Positions 16,544 through 25,108 of a stretch of 59,458 nucleotides of DNA are shown here, one piece after another. The DNA comes from Caldatribacterium sp964426875 (GTDB taxonomy: Bacteria > Atribacterota > Atribacteria > Atribacterales > Caldatribacteriaceae), in contig CAYRSB010000009.1 of NCBI GenBank assembly GCA_964426875.1, positions 1 through 59,458 on the forward strand, given 5' to 3'. A model generated the notes under the pieces. It saw only the letters and a program-made list of their open reading frames with translations. It searched no databases and was not told the DNA's origin. The number at the start of each line of letters is the position of its first letter. Position 1 is the stretch's first letter. A program made the position numbers and the translations under genes.

Positions 16544-18295
16544 GTGCGTTATGTGCTTGTAATCTTCTTTTGTTTTCTTTGGACTTCTTGCCTTTTTGCT
16601 GCGGAACCCAGGGGTATTCAGGGCGTATGGATTGACGTTCGGAGTATTCCCGAAACCCCAGAGGGTATAAGAGACCTTGTTGACCGCCTCTATAGGGCTA
16701 ACTTCAACACCCTTTTTGTAGAATCCTTTTATCGTGGGGAGACTATTTATCCATCTTCTTTCTGTGCCCAACAGGGTCTTTCTCCCCAGATGGAGCGTTT
16801 CAGCGTCTCTCGTATTGACCCCCTTGCGCTTTTTATAGAAGAGGCAAAAAATCGTGGTATGCAGGTTCATGCCTGGTATCACATGTTCTACGTGGGTCTT
16901 GATGTACCTGGGCCAATACTCTCCCGTTTTCCTCAGTGGGTTGCCCGAAACCGTGATGGAACTGCAGGATATGTCCAGGGTGGAAAGCGTTTCTTTTTCG
17001 TTTGTCCAATGCATAAAGGAGTGCTTGAGTTTTATCAAGGACTTCTTGAAGAGGTTGCTACAAAGTATGACCTTGACGGTATTCACCTTGACTACTTTCG
17101 TTTCCCTGACCCAACCATTGCCGATGCCTGCTACTGCAAAGATTGCCGGAAAGCTTTTAGTAAAGCTTATGGCTTTGACCCTCTTTTCCTCGACCCTGTG
17201 GGGGACTTTGAAAAATACCAAAAGTGGGTTACCTTTCGAGCAGATTCTCTTTCTCGCTTTGCTGCATCCCTGGTAAGTTCTATTCGGAAAATTCACCCGG
17301 GAATACTCCTCTCTTGCGCAGTCAAGCCCTTTGGTTTCCCCCTTTTGGGGTATCCAGGCTTTCTCCAGGACTGGCCCCGGTGGGGTAAGGAGAAGATTTT
17401 CGATTTTCTTGTTCCCATGACTTACAGTTCGCGACCAAAAGAATTCGAGGGGCTTCTCCTTTGGGTTAGAACATTCCTGCGGGAGACTCCATTCTGTGCT
17501 GGTGTTTGGTGCGCTGGGATGGAGAAAGAGAAGGTTCTCGATGAAGTTAATCGAGCCTGGAAGCACACCCCTGGGGGTGTGGTGCTCTTTGCCTTGCCGT
17601 ACCTTTCCGAAGACCTTTTGACAAGCATCTTTGAAAAGCCCATTACTCCTTCTTCTTGGGAGGATTTCCTCAATCTTTTAGCTTCACCCCTTTCTCCTCA
17701 GGATTTTCTGGACCGGCGGCGTACCATCGTGGCAAAGCGTGTCGCGTCTTCGGTGACTATTGATGGAGTCCTCGAAGATACGTGGAAGGATGCTGACTGG
17801 CAGGGAGATTTCGTGTCCATCCTTGGAGAGAGGGCACAGGAAGAAACCAAAATTGCTTGCCTTTACGATGCACGTAACCTCTATGTTGCCTACATTCTCA
17901 GGGGTTCTTTCACCCCGGGCCGTATCACCACCTATGATGGTCCAGTGTTTTATGATGATTCTGTCGAGCTTTTCCTCGATCCCTGGCTAAGTCAGAGTTT
18001 CTTTGTTCAGTTTGCCACAAATGCCCTGGGCACGAAATACGATGCATCATCGTTTCTTGGAGCCTGTTTCGAAGGGACATGGGACGTGAGCGTAAAGGCA
18101 GAAGGTGATCAGGCCGTTGTAGAAATAGCTATTTCCTTTGCTTCCCTTTCAAAAGAAGCACCAGAAGGGAACGAAATATGGGGCGTAAACTTTTGCCGAA
18201 ACAGCATAACTTCGGGAGAATTTTCAAGTTGGAGCCCGATGCCAGGAATATATGGGGCGTCGTTTTTCTTTGGGACTCTTGTTTTTGAGCCTTAA
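16544..18295 (+). CDS. GHL10 (glycoside hydrolase family 10-like) exported protein with CBM9-like domain
   Basis: 583-aa exported protein. The GTG start follows AGGAGGTGAAACT, then a signal peptide (YVLVIFFCFLWTSCLFA). Residues about 24-380 match the GHL10/DUF187 TIM-barrel family: RGIQGVWIDVRSIPETPEG, FVESFYRGETIYPS, HAWYHMFYVG, DGIHLDYFRFPDP with likely catalytic acid residues, and FLVPMTYSSRPKEF. Residues about 400-583 form a second domain resembling CBM9/DOMON sugar-binding modules (SVTIDGVLEDTWKDADW, ARNLYVAYIL, DDSVELFLDPW). It probably cleaves or binds an external polysaccharide. It follows the transporter by 4 bp, suggesting import of its product. Confidence 0.82.
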   Translation: MRYVLVIFFCFLWTSCLFAAEPRGIQGVWIDVRSIPETPEGIRDLVDRLYRANFNTLFVESFYRGETIYPSSFCAQQGLSPQMERFSVSRIDPLALFIEEAKNRGMQVHAWYHMFYVGLDVPGPILSRFPQWVARNRDGTAGYVQGGKRFFFVCPMHKGVLEFYQGLLEEVATKYDLDGIHLDYFRFPDPTIADACYCKDCRKAFSKAYGFDPLFLDPVGDFEKYQKWVTFRADSLSRFAASLVSSIRKIHPGILLSCAVKPFGFPLLGYPGFLQDWPRWGKEKIFDFLVPMTYSSRPKEFEGLLLWVRTFLRETPFCAGVWCAGMEKEKVLDEVNRAWKHTPGGVVLFALPYLSEDLLTSIFEKPITPSSWEDFLNLLASPLSPQDFLDRRRTIVAKRVASSVTIDGVLEDTWKDADWQGDFVSILGERAQEETKIACLYDARNLYVAYILRGSFTPGRITTYDGPVFYDDSVELFLDPWLSQSFFVQFATNALGTKYDASSFLGACFEGTWDVSVKAEGDQAVVEIAISFASLSKEAPEGNEIWGVNFCRNSITSGEFSSWSPMPGIYGASFFFGTLVFEP

Positions 18296-18398
18296 AAAAC
18301 ACCTATAGGGGAGCCGCCTCTCTGTGGGAAGGCAGCCCCCCTATAGGTGCAAGGAGGGGATTTTCGCTTGTCAGAAATCTTTTACTTTCCGAATTTCA
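18294..18398 (-). ncRNA. putative C-rich small RNA, copy 1
   Basis: Predicted about 105-nt transcript starting near 18398 and ending in an intrinsic terminator. The terminator is a 12-bp perfect outer stem (arms 18300-18311 and 18338-18349) followed on the minus strand by six T (18294-18299). The 5' half is A/T-rich and unpaired-looking. Immediately before the terminator is the C-rich word TCCCCTCCTTGCACCTA, complementary to Shine-Dalgarno sequences. No gene on this strand lies downstream for about 4 kb, so it is not a leader. The sequence is related to the plus-strand element at 38067-38178, including promoter and upstream tract. No known Rfam family is recognised by eye. Confidence 0.6.
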
Positions 18399-18404
18399 AA
18401 GGAT

Positions 18405-18432
18405 ATTATAGGAAGTTCTTTCCGGGTGTCAA
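18405..18432 (-). promoter_or_regulatory. consensus promoter of putative small RNA copy 1
   Basis: On the minus strand, a perfect TTGACA (18427-18432), a 16-bp spacer and a perfect TATAAT (18405-18410). An A/T tract of the UP-element type lies just upstream (18440-18465). Confidence 0.75.
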
Positions 18433-18547
18433 GGGGGTAGGAGAAATTTTTTAAAAATTTTTTGGAAGTGGTGCGCAACGTTCTCTGCAGGACTAAATCC
18501 AGGAAAGGACAGAGTCGCATCATGTGTCTCTACAGGGGACGTAGATC

Positions 18548-18871
18548 TCAGTCAAGGTGGAATACTTCTTCCATCTCTGCCCACCATTCTCCTTCTTTTC
18601 TGGTGGGCAGAGGTTCCTGACAGGGCTTGCACAGAGCCCACCACTTCTGGGTTATGGGGTCCTCGGCCATTTTCTTCATATCCTCTTCATAATCGTCCCC
18701 GGTGTACTCATAGTAGCTGAAGAGATACCCATCCTTGTAAAAAATGGTGTAGTTTGCGATGTGACAATCCTTGATGGTTTTTAAGACCTCAGGCCAAACG
18801 TTGCGGTGGAGTTCTTTGTACTCCTCAACCTTCTCAGGTTTCAATCGTATGACCATCCCGAAACGGCGCAC
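18548..18871 (-). CDS. rhaM: L-rhamnose mutarotase
   Basis: Small (107 aa) alpha/beta ferredoxin-like epimerase that interconverts alpha and beta anomers of L-rhamnose (or a similar 6-deoxysugar). Family features are FGMVIRLKPEKVEEYKELHR at the N-terminus with the conserved H-x-x-x-W-P-E-V, NYTIFYKDGYLFSYYEY (about 44-60), PITQKWWALCKP and the terminal EEVFHLD. GTG at 18871 is chosen because an AGGGGG site lies 9 bases upstream; in-frame frames further upstream have no family similarity. It ends the five-gene minus-strand operon that includes pfk. No rhamnose isomerase or kinase is in the window. Confidence 0.85.
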   Translation of the reverse strand: MRRFGMVIRLKPEKVEEYKELHRNVWPEVLKTIKDCHIANYTIFYKDGYLFSYYEYTGDDYEEDMKKMAEDPITQKWWALCKPCQEPLPTRKEGEWWAEMEEVFHLD

Positions 18872-18953
18872 TACAACCAACCCCCTACTATAGCGTGGTA
18901 TAACTACCCCAAGGCATTTAGGGGAGGGATATTTCCCTCCCCCTTCTTCATAA

Positions 18954-19196
18954 CTATACTTCCTCAAACTCCAAAGCTGTTTTCTCGTTCATCTCCTGGA
19001 TGATGCGGTTGTTCTCTGCTCCTCTGTCAGGAAGGGCAACATAGTAAGCCTCTTCTCCCTTGACCCGGTACAGGCGTACTCGCTCAGCAAGGTCTTTCGC
19101 CTTTTCCCGAGCCTCCTCCACAGTTCCGCCAACCAAGACCCTACCTCCCACCTTTGCTGTCAAGTCCTTCAGGTCCTTCATTTGCCACCCTTTCAT
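18954..19196 (-). CDS. small protein of unknown function
   Basis: 80-aa soluble protein with a strong AGGAGG site seven bases before its ATG. Alternating charged helix (VEEAREKAKDLAERVRLYRV) and short strand suggest an alpha/beta fold. No family recognised. It sits between the inositol phosphatase gene (46 bp upstream) and the rhamnose mutarotase gene (82 bp downstream), in the same operon. Confidence 0.65.
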   Translation of the reverse strand: MKGWQMKDLKDLTAKVGGRVLVGGTVEEAREKAKDLAERVRLYRVKGEEAYYVALPDRGAENNRIIQEMNEKTALEFEEV

Positions 19197-19242
19197 GTCC
19201 CCACCTCCTTGTCCCTATTGTACTGCTTTTTCGGACAGAGAG

Positions 19243-20064
19243 CTATCGGAGGGTGGCAACAACCTCCTCGGGGAGAGCTTGCCTGACAATACCGGTAAGG
19301 TCAATGAAGCCGTTATAAGCACAGATGGAACGGCTGACAAAATCCCAACCCCTACCGGAGAGTTCCCGCACCAAGCCCCCTGCTTCCTGCACAAGACAGA
19401 CACCTGCGGCTACATCGTAAAAAGAAACACCAAGCTGAATATATCCCTCGCACCTTCCACAGGCCACATATGCAAGCCCCAGAGCTGCACTGCCAAAAGA
19501 TCGGAGAGCCTGACACTCTCCCAGAAGGTAGGCATAGAGGGGCTCCATGACTTCCCAGCGCCTCTTCCGGTGGGGAAAACCGACGACAAAGATGGCCTCG
19601 TGTAGAGCATTGATGAAAGAAACTTGGATTCTCTCCCCATTCAGGAAAGCCCCTTTCCCCTTTTCTGCCCAGAAGAGTTCCCGGAAGGCTGGGATGTAGA
19701 TGACCCCAAGAACCGGTTCTCCCTGGGAAAAATAGGAAATGGCAACACCATAAAAGGGGAGTCCATGAACATAGTTACTCGTACCATCGATGGGGTCAAT
19801 AACCCAGGTATGGGAAAAATCAGAAAGCACCTCAGAACTTTCCTCTCCCCAAAAGACATCCTCAGGAAAGGAGCTCTTCAACCTCTCTATAATCATGACC
19901 TGGGCTTCTTTATCCACTTCGGTGACCACATCGATGGAGCTCGACTTGGCCTCAATGTGCTGTATGGAGTTTTGCCGGGAGAGGACAAACTCTCCCACTT
20001 CAAGGGCTACTTCCTTTGCCCTCTCGAGTCGCGTTGCAAACACCTTGCCTTCACTTCCTTTCAT
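19243..20064 (-). CDS. inositol monophosphatase family phosphatase
   Basis: Mg-dependent sugar phosphatase of the SuhB/IMPase/FBPase family, 273 aa. The metal and phosphate motifs are complete: VTEVDKEAQVMI, FWGEESSE, WVIDPIDGTSNYVHGLPFYG (about 88-107) and the C-terminal YDVAAGVCLVQEAGG. Thermophile members often act as both inositol-1-phosphatase and fructose-1,6-bisphosphatase. Its ATG overlaps the pfk stop (ATGA). Being next to phosphofructokinase, it might be the opposing FBPase, which is an inference. Confidence 0.88.
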   Translation of the reverse strand: MKGSEGKVFATRLERAKEVALEVGEFVLSRQNSIQHIEAKSSSIDVVTEVDKEAQVMIIERLKSSFPEDVFWGEESSEVLSDFSHTWVIDPIDGTSNYVHGLPFYGVAISYFSQGEPVLGVIYIPAFRELFWAEKGKGAFLNGERIQVSFINALHEAIFVVGFPHRKRRWEVMEPLYAYLLGECQALRSFGSAALGLAYVACGRCEGYIQLGVSFYDVAAGVCLVQEAGGLVRELSGRGWDFVSRSICAYNGFIDLTGIVRQALPEEVVATLR

Positions 20065-21301
20065 TCCCCAAGGTACGTTCCCATAGAGCGAGCTATGTCA
20101 AGAAGAGGTGAATCAAGGGGGACCGTCTTAAGACAGGAGATTGCTTCTTCTATTGGAGCGGACACAAGGGTATTACCCCGCACGGCGGGAAAATATCCGA
20201 ACCGACCCTCAGCCACAAGGTCTATTGCCTCCGCCCCCAGCTGCGTTGCCAGAACCCGGTCAAAGGCAGTGGGCGAACCGNNNNNNNNNNNNNNNNNNNN
20301 NNNNNNNNNNNNNNNNNNNNNNNNNNNNNNNNNNNNNNNNNNNNNNNNNNNNNNNNNNNNNNNNNNNNNNNNNNNNNNNNTGCCTCCGCCCCCAGCTGCG
20401 TTGCCAGAACCCGGTCAAAGGCAGTGGGCGAACCGCCCCGCTGGAGGTGCCCCAGAATCACCACTCTCGTTTCAAGGCCGGTCTTTTCTTCGATGGCCTG
20501 CCCCACCACATGGCTTATGCCTCCCAGACGAATCTGGTCATGACTCTCCCTTACGATTTTTTGTACCACCACGTCGCCACCTCTGGGGCGAGCTCCCTCG
20601 GCCACAACGACGATGCTGAAGCGCTTACCCTTTCTGCGTCTCTCCTTGATGAACTCGCACACCCCATCGATATCGAAGGGTATCTCAGGAATGAGGATGA
20701 CGTCACCCCCTCCGGCAATGCCTCCATGGAGCGCAATCCATCCCGCATATCTCCCCATAACCTCGATGACCATAACCCGGTGGTGGGACTGGGCAGTGGT
20801 GTGGAGGCGGTCGATGGCCTCGGTCACCACGTGTACAGCCGAATCAAATCCAAAGGTGACATCAGTGGCGCTGAGGTCGTTATCGATGGTTTTGGGAACC
20901 CCCACAACTGGAATGCCAAGTCGCAAAAGTCCTACCGCGATGTGGAAGGTTCCATCCCCTCCGATGGCGACAAGGGCCGAAAGCCCGAGCTCCTGGAAAT
21001 TCCGCACAGCGTCTCCGGAGCGGTCTTCAAAATCGAGCTCCTCTCCCTTTTTTGTGGGATAACGAAAGGGGTTGGCCCGATTTGAGGTCCCAAGAATTGT
21101 TCCTCCCAGAGGAAGGATGCCAGAAACATCGTTGTAGTGGAGTTCTCTGAATTTCCCCTCTATCAATCCTTCAAAGCCATCAAGAATGCCCACTACCTCA
21201 AAGCCATATTTGAGAATGGCCCGCTTCACCACGGCATGGATGACTGCGTTGATGCCAGGACAATCTCCTCCACCACTCAAAACCCCAATTTTCTGCCGCA
21301 T
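20061..21301 (-). CDS. pfkA: 6-phosphofructokinase, interrupted by an assembly gap
   Basis: Phosphofructokinase-1 family. Motifs: GGGDCPGINAVIHAVVKRA (about 8-26), LGTSNRANPF, VAIGGDGTFHIAVGLLR, VVGVPKTIDNDLSATD, MGRYAGWIALHGG and GHLQRGGSPTAFDRVLAT. A 100-N gap (20281-20380) falls in the C-terminal third and the 55 bp before it repeat after it. Removing the N and one copy restores one frame of 361 residues, ending ...ARSMGTYLGE with stop at 20061-20063. The nucleotide-site residues are G in GGDGT and K in PKTIDND; in this family the glycine usually means ATP rather than pyrophosphate as donor. Second gene of the minus-strand operon. Confidence 0.9.
20226..20280. repeat. contig-end duplicate flanking the N gap (left)
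   Basis: These 55 bp are identical to 20381-20435 across the N run. This is the pattern left when two overlapping contigs are scaffolded without being merged. Confidence 0.95.
20281..20380. other. assembly gap of exactly 100 N
   Basis: One hundred undetermined bases, a conventional placeholder length. The flanks overlap, so no real sequence appears to be missing. Confidence 0.99.
20381..20435. repeat. contig-end duplicate flanking the N gap (right)
   Basis: Second copy of 20226-20280. Confidence 0.95.
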
Positions 21302-21305
21302 CCCT

Positions 21306-21977
21306 TCACCTCCTCACCAGGGCCACCGCCCGGGTGAAACTCGAATCAATTCCTCGAGCTCTGTAGGGGAAGGCAATGAGGAAAAAGGTACTGCCTTCAA
21401 CTTTTGTGAGATTGGCCAAACCCTCAAGGAGAAGGATGTCTGAGGAAAGGAGAATTTCGTGAAGCTTTCGAGTGGAGGTCACGTCCTTACCCAAACGCAC
21501 AAAGTTATCAATACCAAGCATCTTTATACTCCGGGACCGCATCCAGAAAGCTGCTTCAGGTGTGAAACAGGGAAGAATATTGCGATCTTTTGTTTCCCCA
21601 AAGAGACGAAGATTGTTTCCATCAAGGTTTCGGGCTACAAGGATGTCTCCGGGGACAATTTTTTCCTCAAGCTGAATGGAGAGAAGCTCTGGCGTTATGA
21701 CCCCATTTTCTGGGACATGCTCGATGTCAAAAAACCAGGCTCTTCCCCAAAAAGCCGAGAGGGGGAAATCACTCAGATCTTTTCCCTCCTCGAAGAAGTG
21801 TAAGGGTCCCTCAAGATGTGTTCCCACGTGAGTATGGGTGGAGATAAAGTACTTAAACGTCTGGTCATGCAGGAATCCCCGGGAGATTTCAAAAGGACGC
21901 TCTTCAGTCCCCGGGGGGATAACTTCCATCGAGAGATCTACAAGAATGTACTCCTCAAAAGAATACACGACGTTCAC
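21306..21977 (-). CDS. cyclase family protein (kynurenine formamidase-like)
   Basis: 223-aa metal-dependent hydrolase of the cyclase/KynB superfamily. The metal-binding motif H-x-G-T-H-x-x-x-P-x-H-F appears as THTHVGTHLEGPLHFFE (about 46-62), and the opening VDLSMEVIPPGTEERPFEI is typical. The later LLLEGLANLTKVEG is the family's conserved C-terminal segment. The GTG start at 21977 follows GGAAAGGGA. It heads the five-gene operon and ends 4 bp before pfk. The substrate is unknown. Confidence 0.8.
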   Translation of the reverse strand: MNVVYSFEEYILVDLSMEVIPPGTEERPFEISRGFLHDQTFKYFISTHTHVGTHLEGPLHFFEEGKDLSDFPLSAFWGRAWFFDIEHVPENGVITPELLSIQLEEKIVPGDILVARNLDGNNLRLFGETKDRNILPCFTPEAAFWMRSRSIKMLGIDNFVRLGKDVTSTRKLHEILLSSDILLLEGLANLTKVEGSTFFLIAFPYRARGIDSSFTRAVALVRR

Positions 21978-22070
21978 TCCCTTTCCTTAAGAGCCAGAGG
22001 TTGTTGGAAAAAACCTCTTCCGTATTTTACAATATACCCAAAGGGATGTATATGCTTTCGAGGTCTCTCA

Positions 22071-22934
22071 ATGCTTTTAAGGACCTTTTGCCACATCCCC
22101 TTAGTGGGGGAAAAGACAGAACGGCGGCTCTGGGAAGAGGGAATAAGTGACTGGGAAGAGGCTCTCTTTTCTCCTCTACTCGAGCGATTATTCTCTCAGA
22201 CTTTTACTCTGCACTTTCGTTCCTTCCTTGAGAAATCTATAGTTCGCCTCCGGCGAAAAGACGTTCACTTTTTTAGAGAACACCTCCCTGCAAGGGAGCT
22301 CTGGCGCCTTTTTCCCGAATTTCGTAACGAAGTTGTATTTCTCGACATCGAAACGACAGGCCTCATTCCTCCCGATGATTACGTTACCGCCGTCACCCTC
22401 TTCGATGGATACCATATAAAAACTTTCGTTCACGGTATTAACCTCCATCAGTTTCCCGAAGAAGTCATGCGCTATCGGGTCATTATTACCTTCAATGGGA
22501 AGTGCTTCGATCTTCCTTTTCTTGAGCGCAGCATGGGTGTACGGCTTCCCCAGGTACACCTTGACCTTCGCTACATTATGAGGAGTCTTGGCTTCAGCGG
22601 AGGGCTCAAGGCCTGTGAGAAGGCTCTGGGGATAGACCGGGGAGCACTGCGGGGAGTTGACGGATTCACAGCAGTTCTTCTCTGGCGGAAATACCAGGAT
22701 GGATGCCCGGAAGCCTTAGAGACACTGCTCGCCTACAACACTGCCGATACGGTGAACCTGGAACGCCTCATGGTCTTTGCCTACAATGAAAAGCTTCGTC
22801 GCCTTTCTCTCCCGCATCTTGCTCTTCCTGAGCCCCGAAAAAAAATCCTCGTTCCTTACAAAGTACACGAAGAAGTATTGGAGGAAGTCTTCTACGAACG
22901 CCTTCGGATACTCTCGGGGAAGGGAGGGAGATAA
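22071..22934 (+). CDS. YprB-like RNase H-fold exonuclease
   Basis: 287-aa protein with an RNase H-like 3'-5' exonuclease domain of the YprB type (RNase_H_2 family). Catalytic residues: D and E in FLDIETTGLIPPDDYVTAV (about 91-109), a D in FNGKCFDLPFLERSMG (about 143-158), the LDLRYIMRSLGFSGGLKACE helix, and a final D in LAYNTADTVNLERLM (about 224-238). The residues before the domain have no recognised motif. ATG at 22071 is chosen for the GAGG site and the start of protein-like sequence; upstream frame to 21816 is antisense to the cyclase gene. It overlaps glgB by one base. Function in DNA or RNA processing is by family only. Confidence 0.75.
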   Translation: MLLRTFCHIPLVGEKTERRLWEEGISDWEEALFSPLLERLFSQTFTLHFRSFLEKSIVRLRRKDVHFFREHLPARELWRLFPEFRNEVVFLDIETTGLIPPDDYVTAVTLFDGYHIKTFVHGINLHQFPEEVMRYRVIITFNGKCFDLPFLERSMGVRLPQVHLDLRYIMRSLGFSGGLKACEKALGIDRGALRGVDGFTAVLLWRKYQDGCPEALETLLAYNTADTVNLERLMVFAYNEKLRRLSLPHLALPEPRKKILVPYKVHEEVLEEVFYERLRILSGKGGR

Positions 22935-25108
22935 TGCGGGAAGTGACCGAAGCCCTGGTCCGAGGAGATGTAAGCGACCCCTCCTTTTTTCTGGGAATGC
23001 ATCGAGAAGGGGGGAAGACGGTAGTGCGAGTGTTCCGACCTTGGGCAGAACGTGTTACCATCCGCCTCACAACCCCAGAAAATGCCTCTTTCTTGGCCGA
23101 GCGGGTACATCCTGCCGGTCTCTTTGTGGCCACCCTTCCTAAAACCGAAGACCCCCTGTACCTTCTTGAGATTACCGAGGAAGGACAAACCTTTCTCACT
23201 TTTGATCCCTATGCTTTTCCACCTCTTTTAACCGATCTCGACCTCCACCTCTTCAACGAGGGAACTCACTGTCGAGCCTACGAAAAATTGGGCGCTCACG
23301 TCCTCGAGGTCCTCGGTGTGCGGGGTGTGCACTTCGCCGTCTGGGCGCCAAACGCCCTACGGGTAAGCGTAGTGGGAGATTTCAACCGCTGGGACGGAAG
23401 GGTACATGTTCTACGCTTGCAGGGAAACTCAGGGGTATGGGAGCTTTTCATCCCGGGGCTTGGAGAAGGAGAAAAATACAAGTTTGAGATAAAGACCAAA
23501 GAGGGTCATCTCCTCCTTAAAGCTGACCCCTATGCCTTCTTTTCCGAAGTTCGCCCCAAAACGGCCTCGGTGGTCTTTGACCTCTCTTCGCTCCCCTGGA
23601 GTGATGAAGAGTGGATGGAAAAACGCAGGCATAAAAATCTTCTCGCCTTGCCCATGAATATCTACGAGGTCCACCTGGGTTCCTGGAAGAGGAAAGAGGA
23701 CGGATCCTTCCTCTCCTACCGGGAGCTTACCGAAGAGCTCATCCCCTATGCCAAAGACATGGGATATACCCACCTTGAGCTTCTACCAGTCGCTGAACAC
23801 CCCTTTGACGGCTCCTGGGGGTATCACGTTACCGGCTATTTTGCTCCTACAAGCCGCTTTGGAACACCCGGTGACTTTGCGGTTTTCGTGAATGAGTGCC
23901 ACAGGGCAAACCTGGGGGTCATCCTCGACTGGGTTATCGCTCACTTCCCTAAAGATGCCCATGCCCTCGGGCGCTTCGACGGCACCGCTCTTTACGAACA
24001 CTTTGACCCTCGTCGGGGAGAACATCCCCACTGGGGAAGTTACATCTTCAACTATGGAAGGTGTGAGGTAAAGAGTTTCCTTCTCTCCAATGCCTTCTTC
24101 TGGTTTGAGAAGTACCACATCGACGCCCTGCGGGTCGACGCCGTGGCTTCCATGCTCTACCTCGACTACGGGAGGAAAGAGGGAGAATGGATTCCCAACC
24201 GCTTTGGAGGGAAGGAGAACCTTGAAGCTATAGAATTCCTGCGACTCCTTCACGAGCGAGTGTATACCGCTTTCCCAGGGATAGCCACTATCGCTGAAGA
24301 GTCCACCGCTTGGCCTGGGGTGACACTCCCGCCGTATGCCGGGGGGCTGGGATTTCTCTTTAAGTGGAACATGGGCTGGATGAACGACACACTCCTTTAC
24401 ATGAGCAAGGACCCCATTCACCGCAAGTACCATCATACCAATCTCACTTTCCCCATCTGGTACGCCTTCTCAGAGAACTTCATTCTCCCTCTCTCGCACG
24501 ACGAAGTCGTCCATGGTAAAAGGAGCATCCTTGAGAAGATGCCTGGGGATGACTGGCAGAAATTCGCTAACCTGCGACTTCTCTTGGGGCTCATGTTTGG
24601 CTATCCGGGGAAAAAGCTTCTCTTCATGGGAGGGGAATTTGGGCAACGTCGGGAATGGAACCACGATGAGGCTCTCGATTGGTTCCTCCTGCAGCATAAA
24701 TCCCACCGAGAGTTCCACCGTTTTGTACGAGACTTCAACCACCTCTATCTTCGGGAGCGAGCTCTCTGGGAGTGTGATTACGAGCAACAGGGTTTTGAAT
24801 GGATAGATTGCAACGATGCGGAAAACTCAATCATCACGTTCCTGCGCAAGAGCAAAGATCCCGACGACTTTCTCCTCTTTGTCCTTAACTTTACTCCCGT
24901 CCCTCGCCTCTCGTATCGGGTCGGTGTTCCCCGTCCAGGATTCTACGAAGAAATCCTCAATAGTGACTCAGAACTTTATGGAGGAAGCAACCTGGGCAAC
25001 CTGGGAGGGGTCTTTGCTGAACCTACCCCCTTCCATGGAAGGCCCTATTCACTATCACTTGCGCTCCCGCCCCTTGCATGCTGTATCTTCAAGTGGCGGG
25101 GTATATAG
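22934..25108 (+). CDS. glgB: 1,4-alpha-glucan branching enzyme
   Basis: GH13 glycogen branching enzyme, 724 aa, full length. Domain order: N-terminal CBM48-type modules (about 1-100, then VHFAVWAPNALRVSVVGDFN at about 130), a TIM barrel from about 220, and a C-terminal beta domain. Catalytic residues are the nucleophile D in IDALRVDAVASMLYLDYG, the acid E in IATIAEESTAWPGVT, and D in LPLSHDEVVHGKRS. MYEVHLGSWKR-type strand appears as NIYEVHLGSWKRKED. No other glycogen gene is present in the window. Its 3' end overlaps the opposing pdxA gene by 54 bp. Confidence 0.95.
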   Translation: MREVTEALVRGDVSDPSFFLGMHREGGKTVVRVFRPWAERVTIRLTTPENASFLAERVHPAGLFVATLPKTEDPLYLLEITEEGQTFLTFDPYAFPPLLTDLDLHLFNEGTHCRAYEKLGAHVLEVLGVRGVHFAVWAPNALRVSVVGDFNRWDGRVHVLRLQGNSGVWELFIPGLGEGEKYKFEIKTKEGHLLLKADPYAFFSEVRPKTASVVFDLSSLPWSDEEWMEKRRHKNLLALPMNIYEVHLGSWKRKEDGSFLSYRELTEELIPYAKDMGYTHLELLPVAEHPFDGSWGYHVTGYFAPTSRFGTPGDFAVFVNECHRANLGVILDWVIAHFPKDAHALGRFDGTALYEHFDPRRGEHPHWGSYIFNYGRCEVKSFLLSNAFFWFEKYHIDALRVDAVASMLYLDYGRKEGEWIPNRFGGKENLEAIEFLRLLHERVYTAFPGIATIAEESTAWPGVTLPPYAGGLGFLFKWNMGWMNDTLLYMSKDPIHRKYHHTNLTFPIWYAFSENFILPLSHDEVVHGKRSILEKMPGDDWQKFANLRLLLGLMFGYPGKKLLFMGGEFGQRREWNHDEALDWFLLQHKSHREFHRFVRDFNHLYLRERALWECDYEQQGFEWIDCNDAENSIITFLRKSKDPDDFLLFVLNFTPVPRLSYRVGVPRPGFYEEILNSDSELYGGSNLGNLGGVFAEPTPFHGRPYSLSLALPPLACCIFKWRGI

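Noticed and set aside
16313..17566. Long open frame on the minus strand
   Set aside because: It is antisense to the MFS and GHL10 genes, has no motif, and its composition mirrors the sense codons.
18294..18398. Reading the 18.3 kb hairpin only as the terminator of the GHL10 gene
   Set aside because: The T-run is on the minus strand, not after the plus-strand gene, and a consensus minus-strand promoter precedes it.
19624..20619. Plus-strand open frames running through the N gap
   Set aside because: They exist only because N does not create stops; the minus strand carries clear IMPase and PFK proteins.
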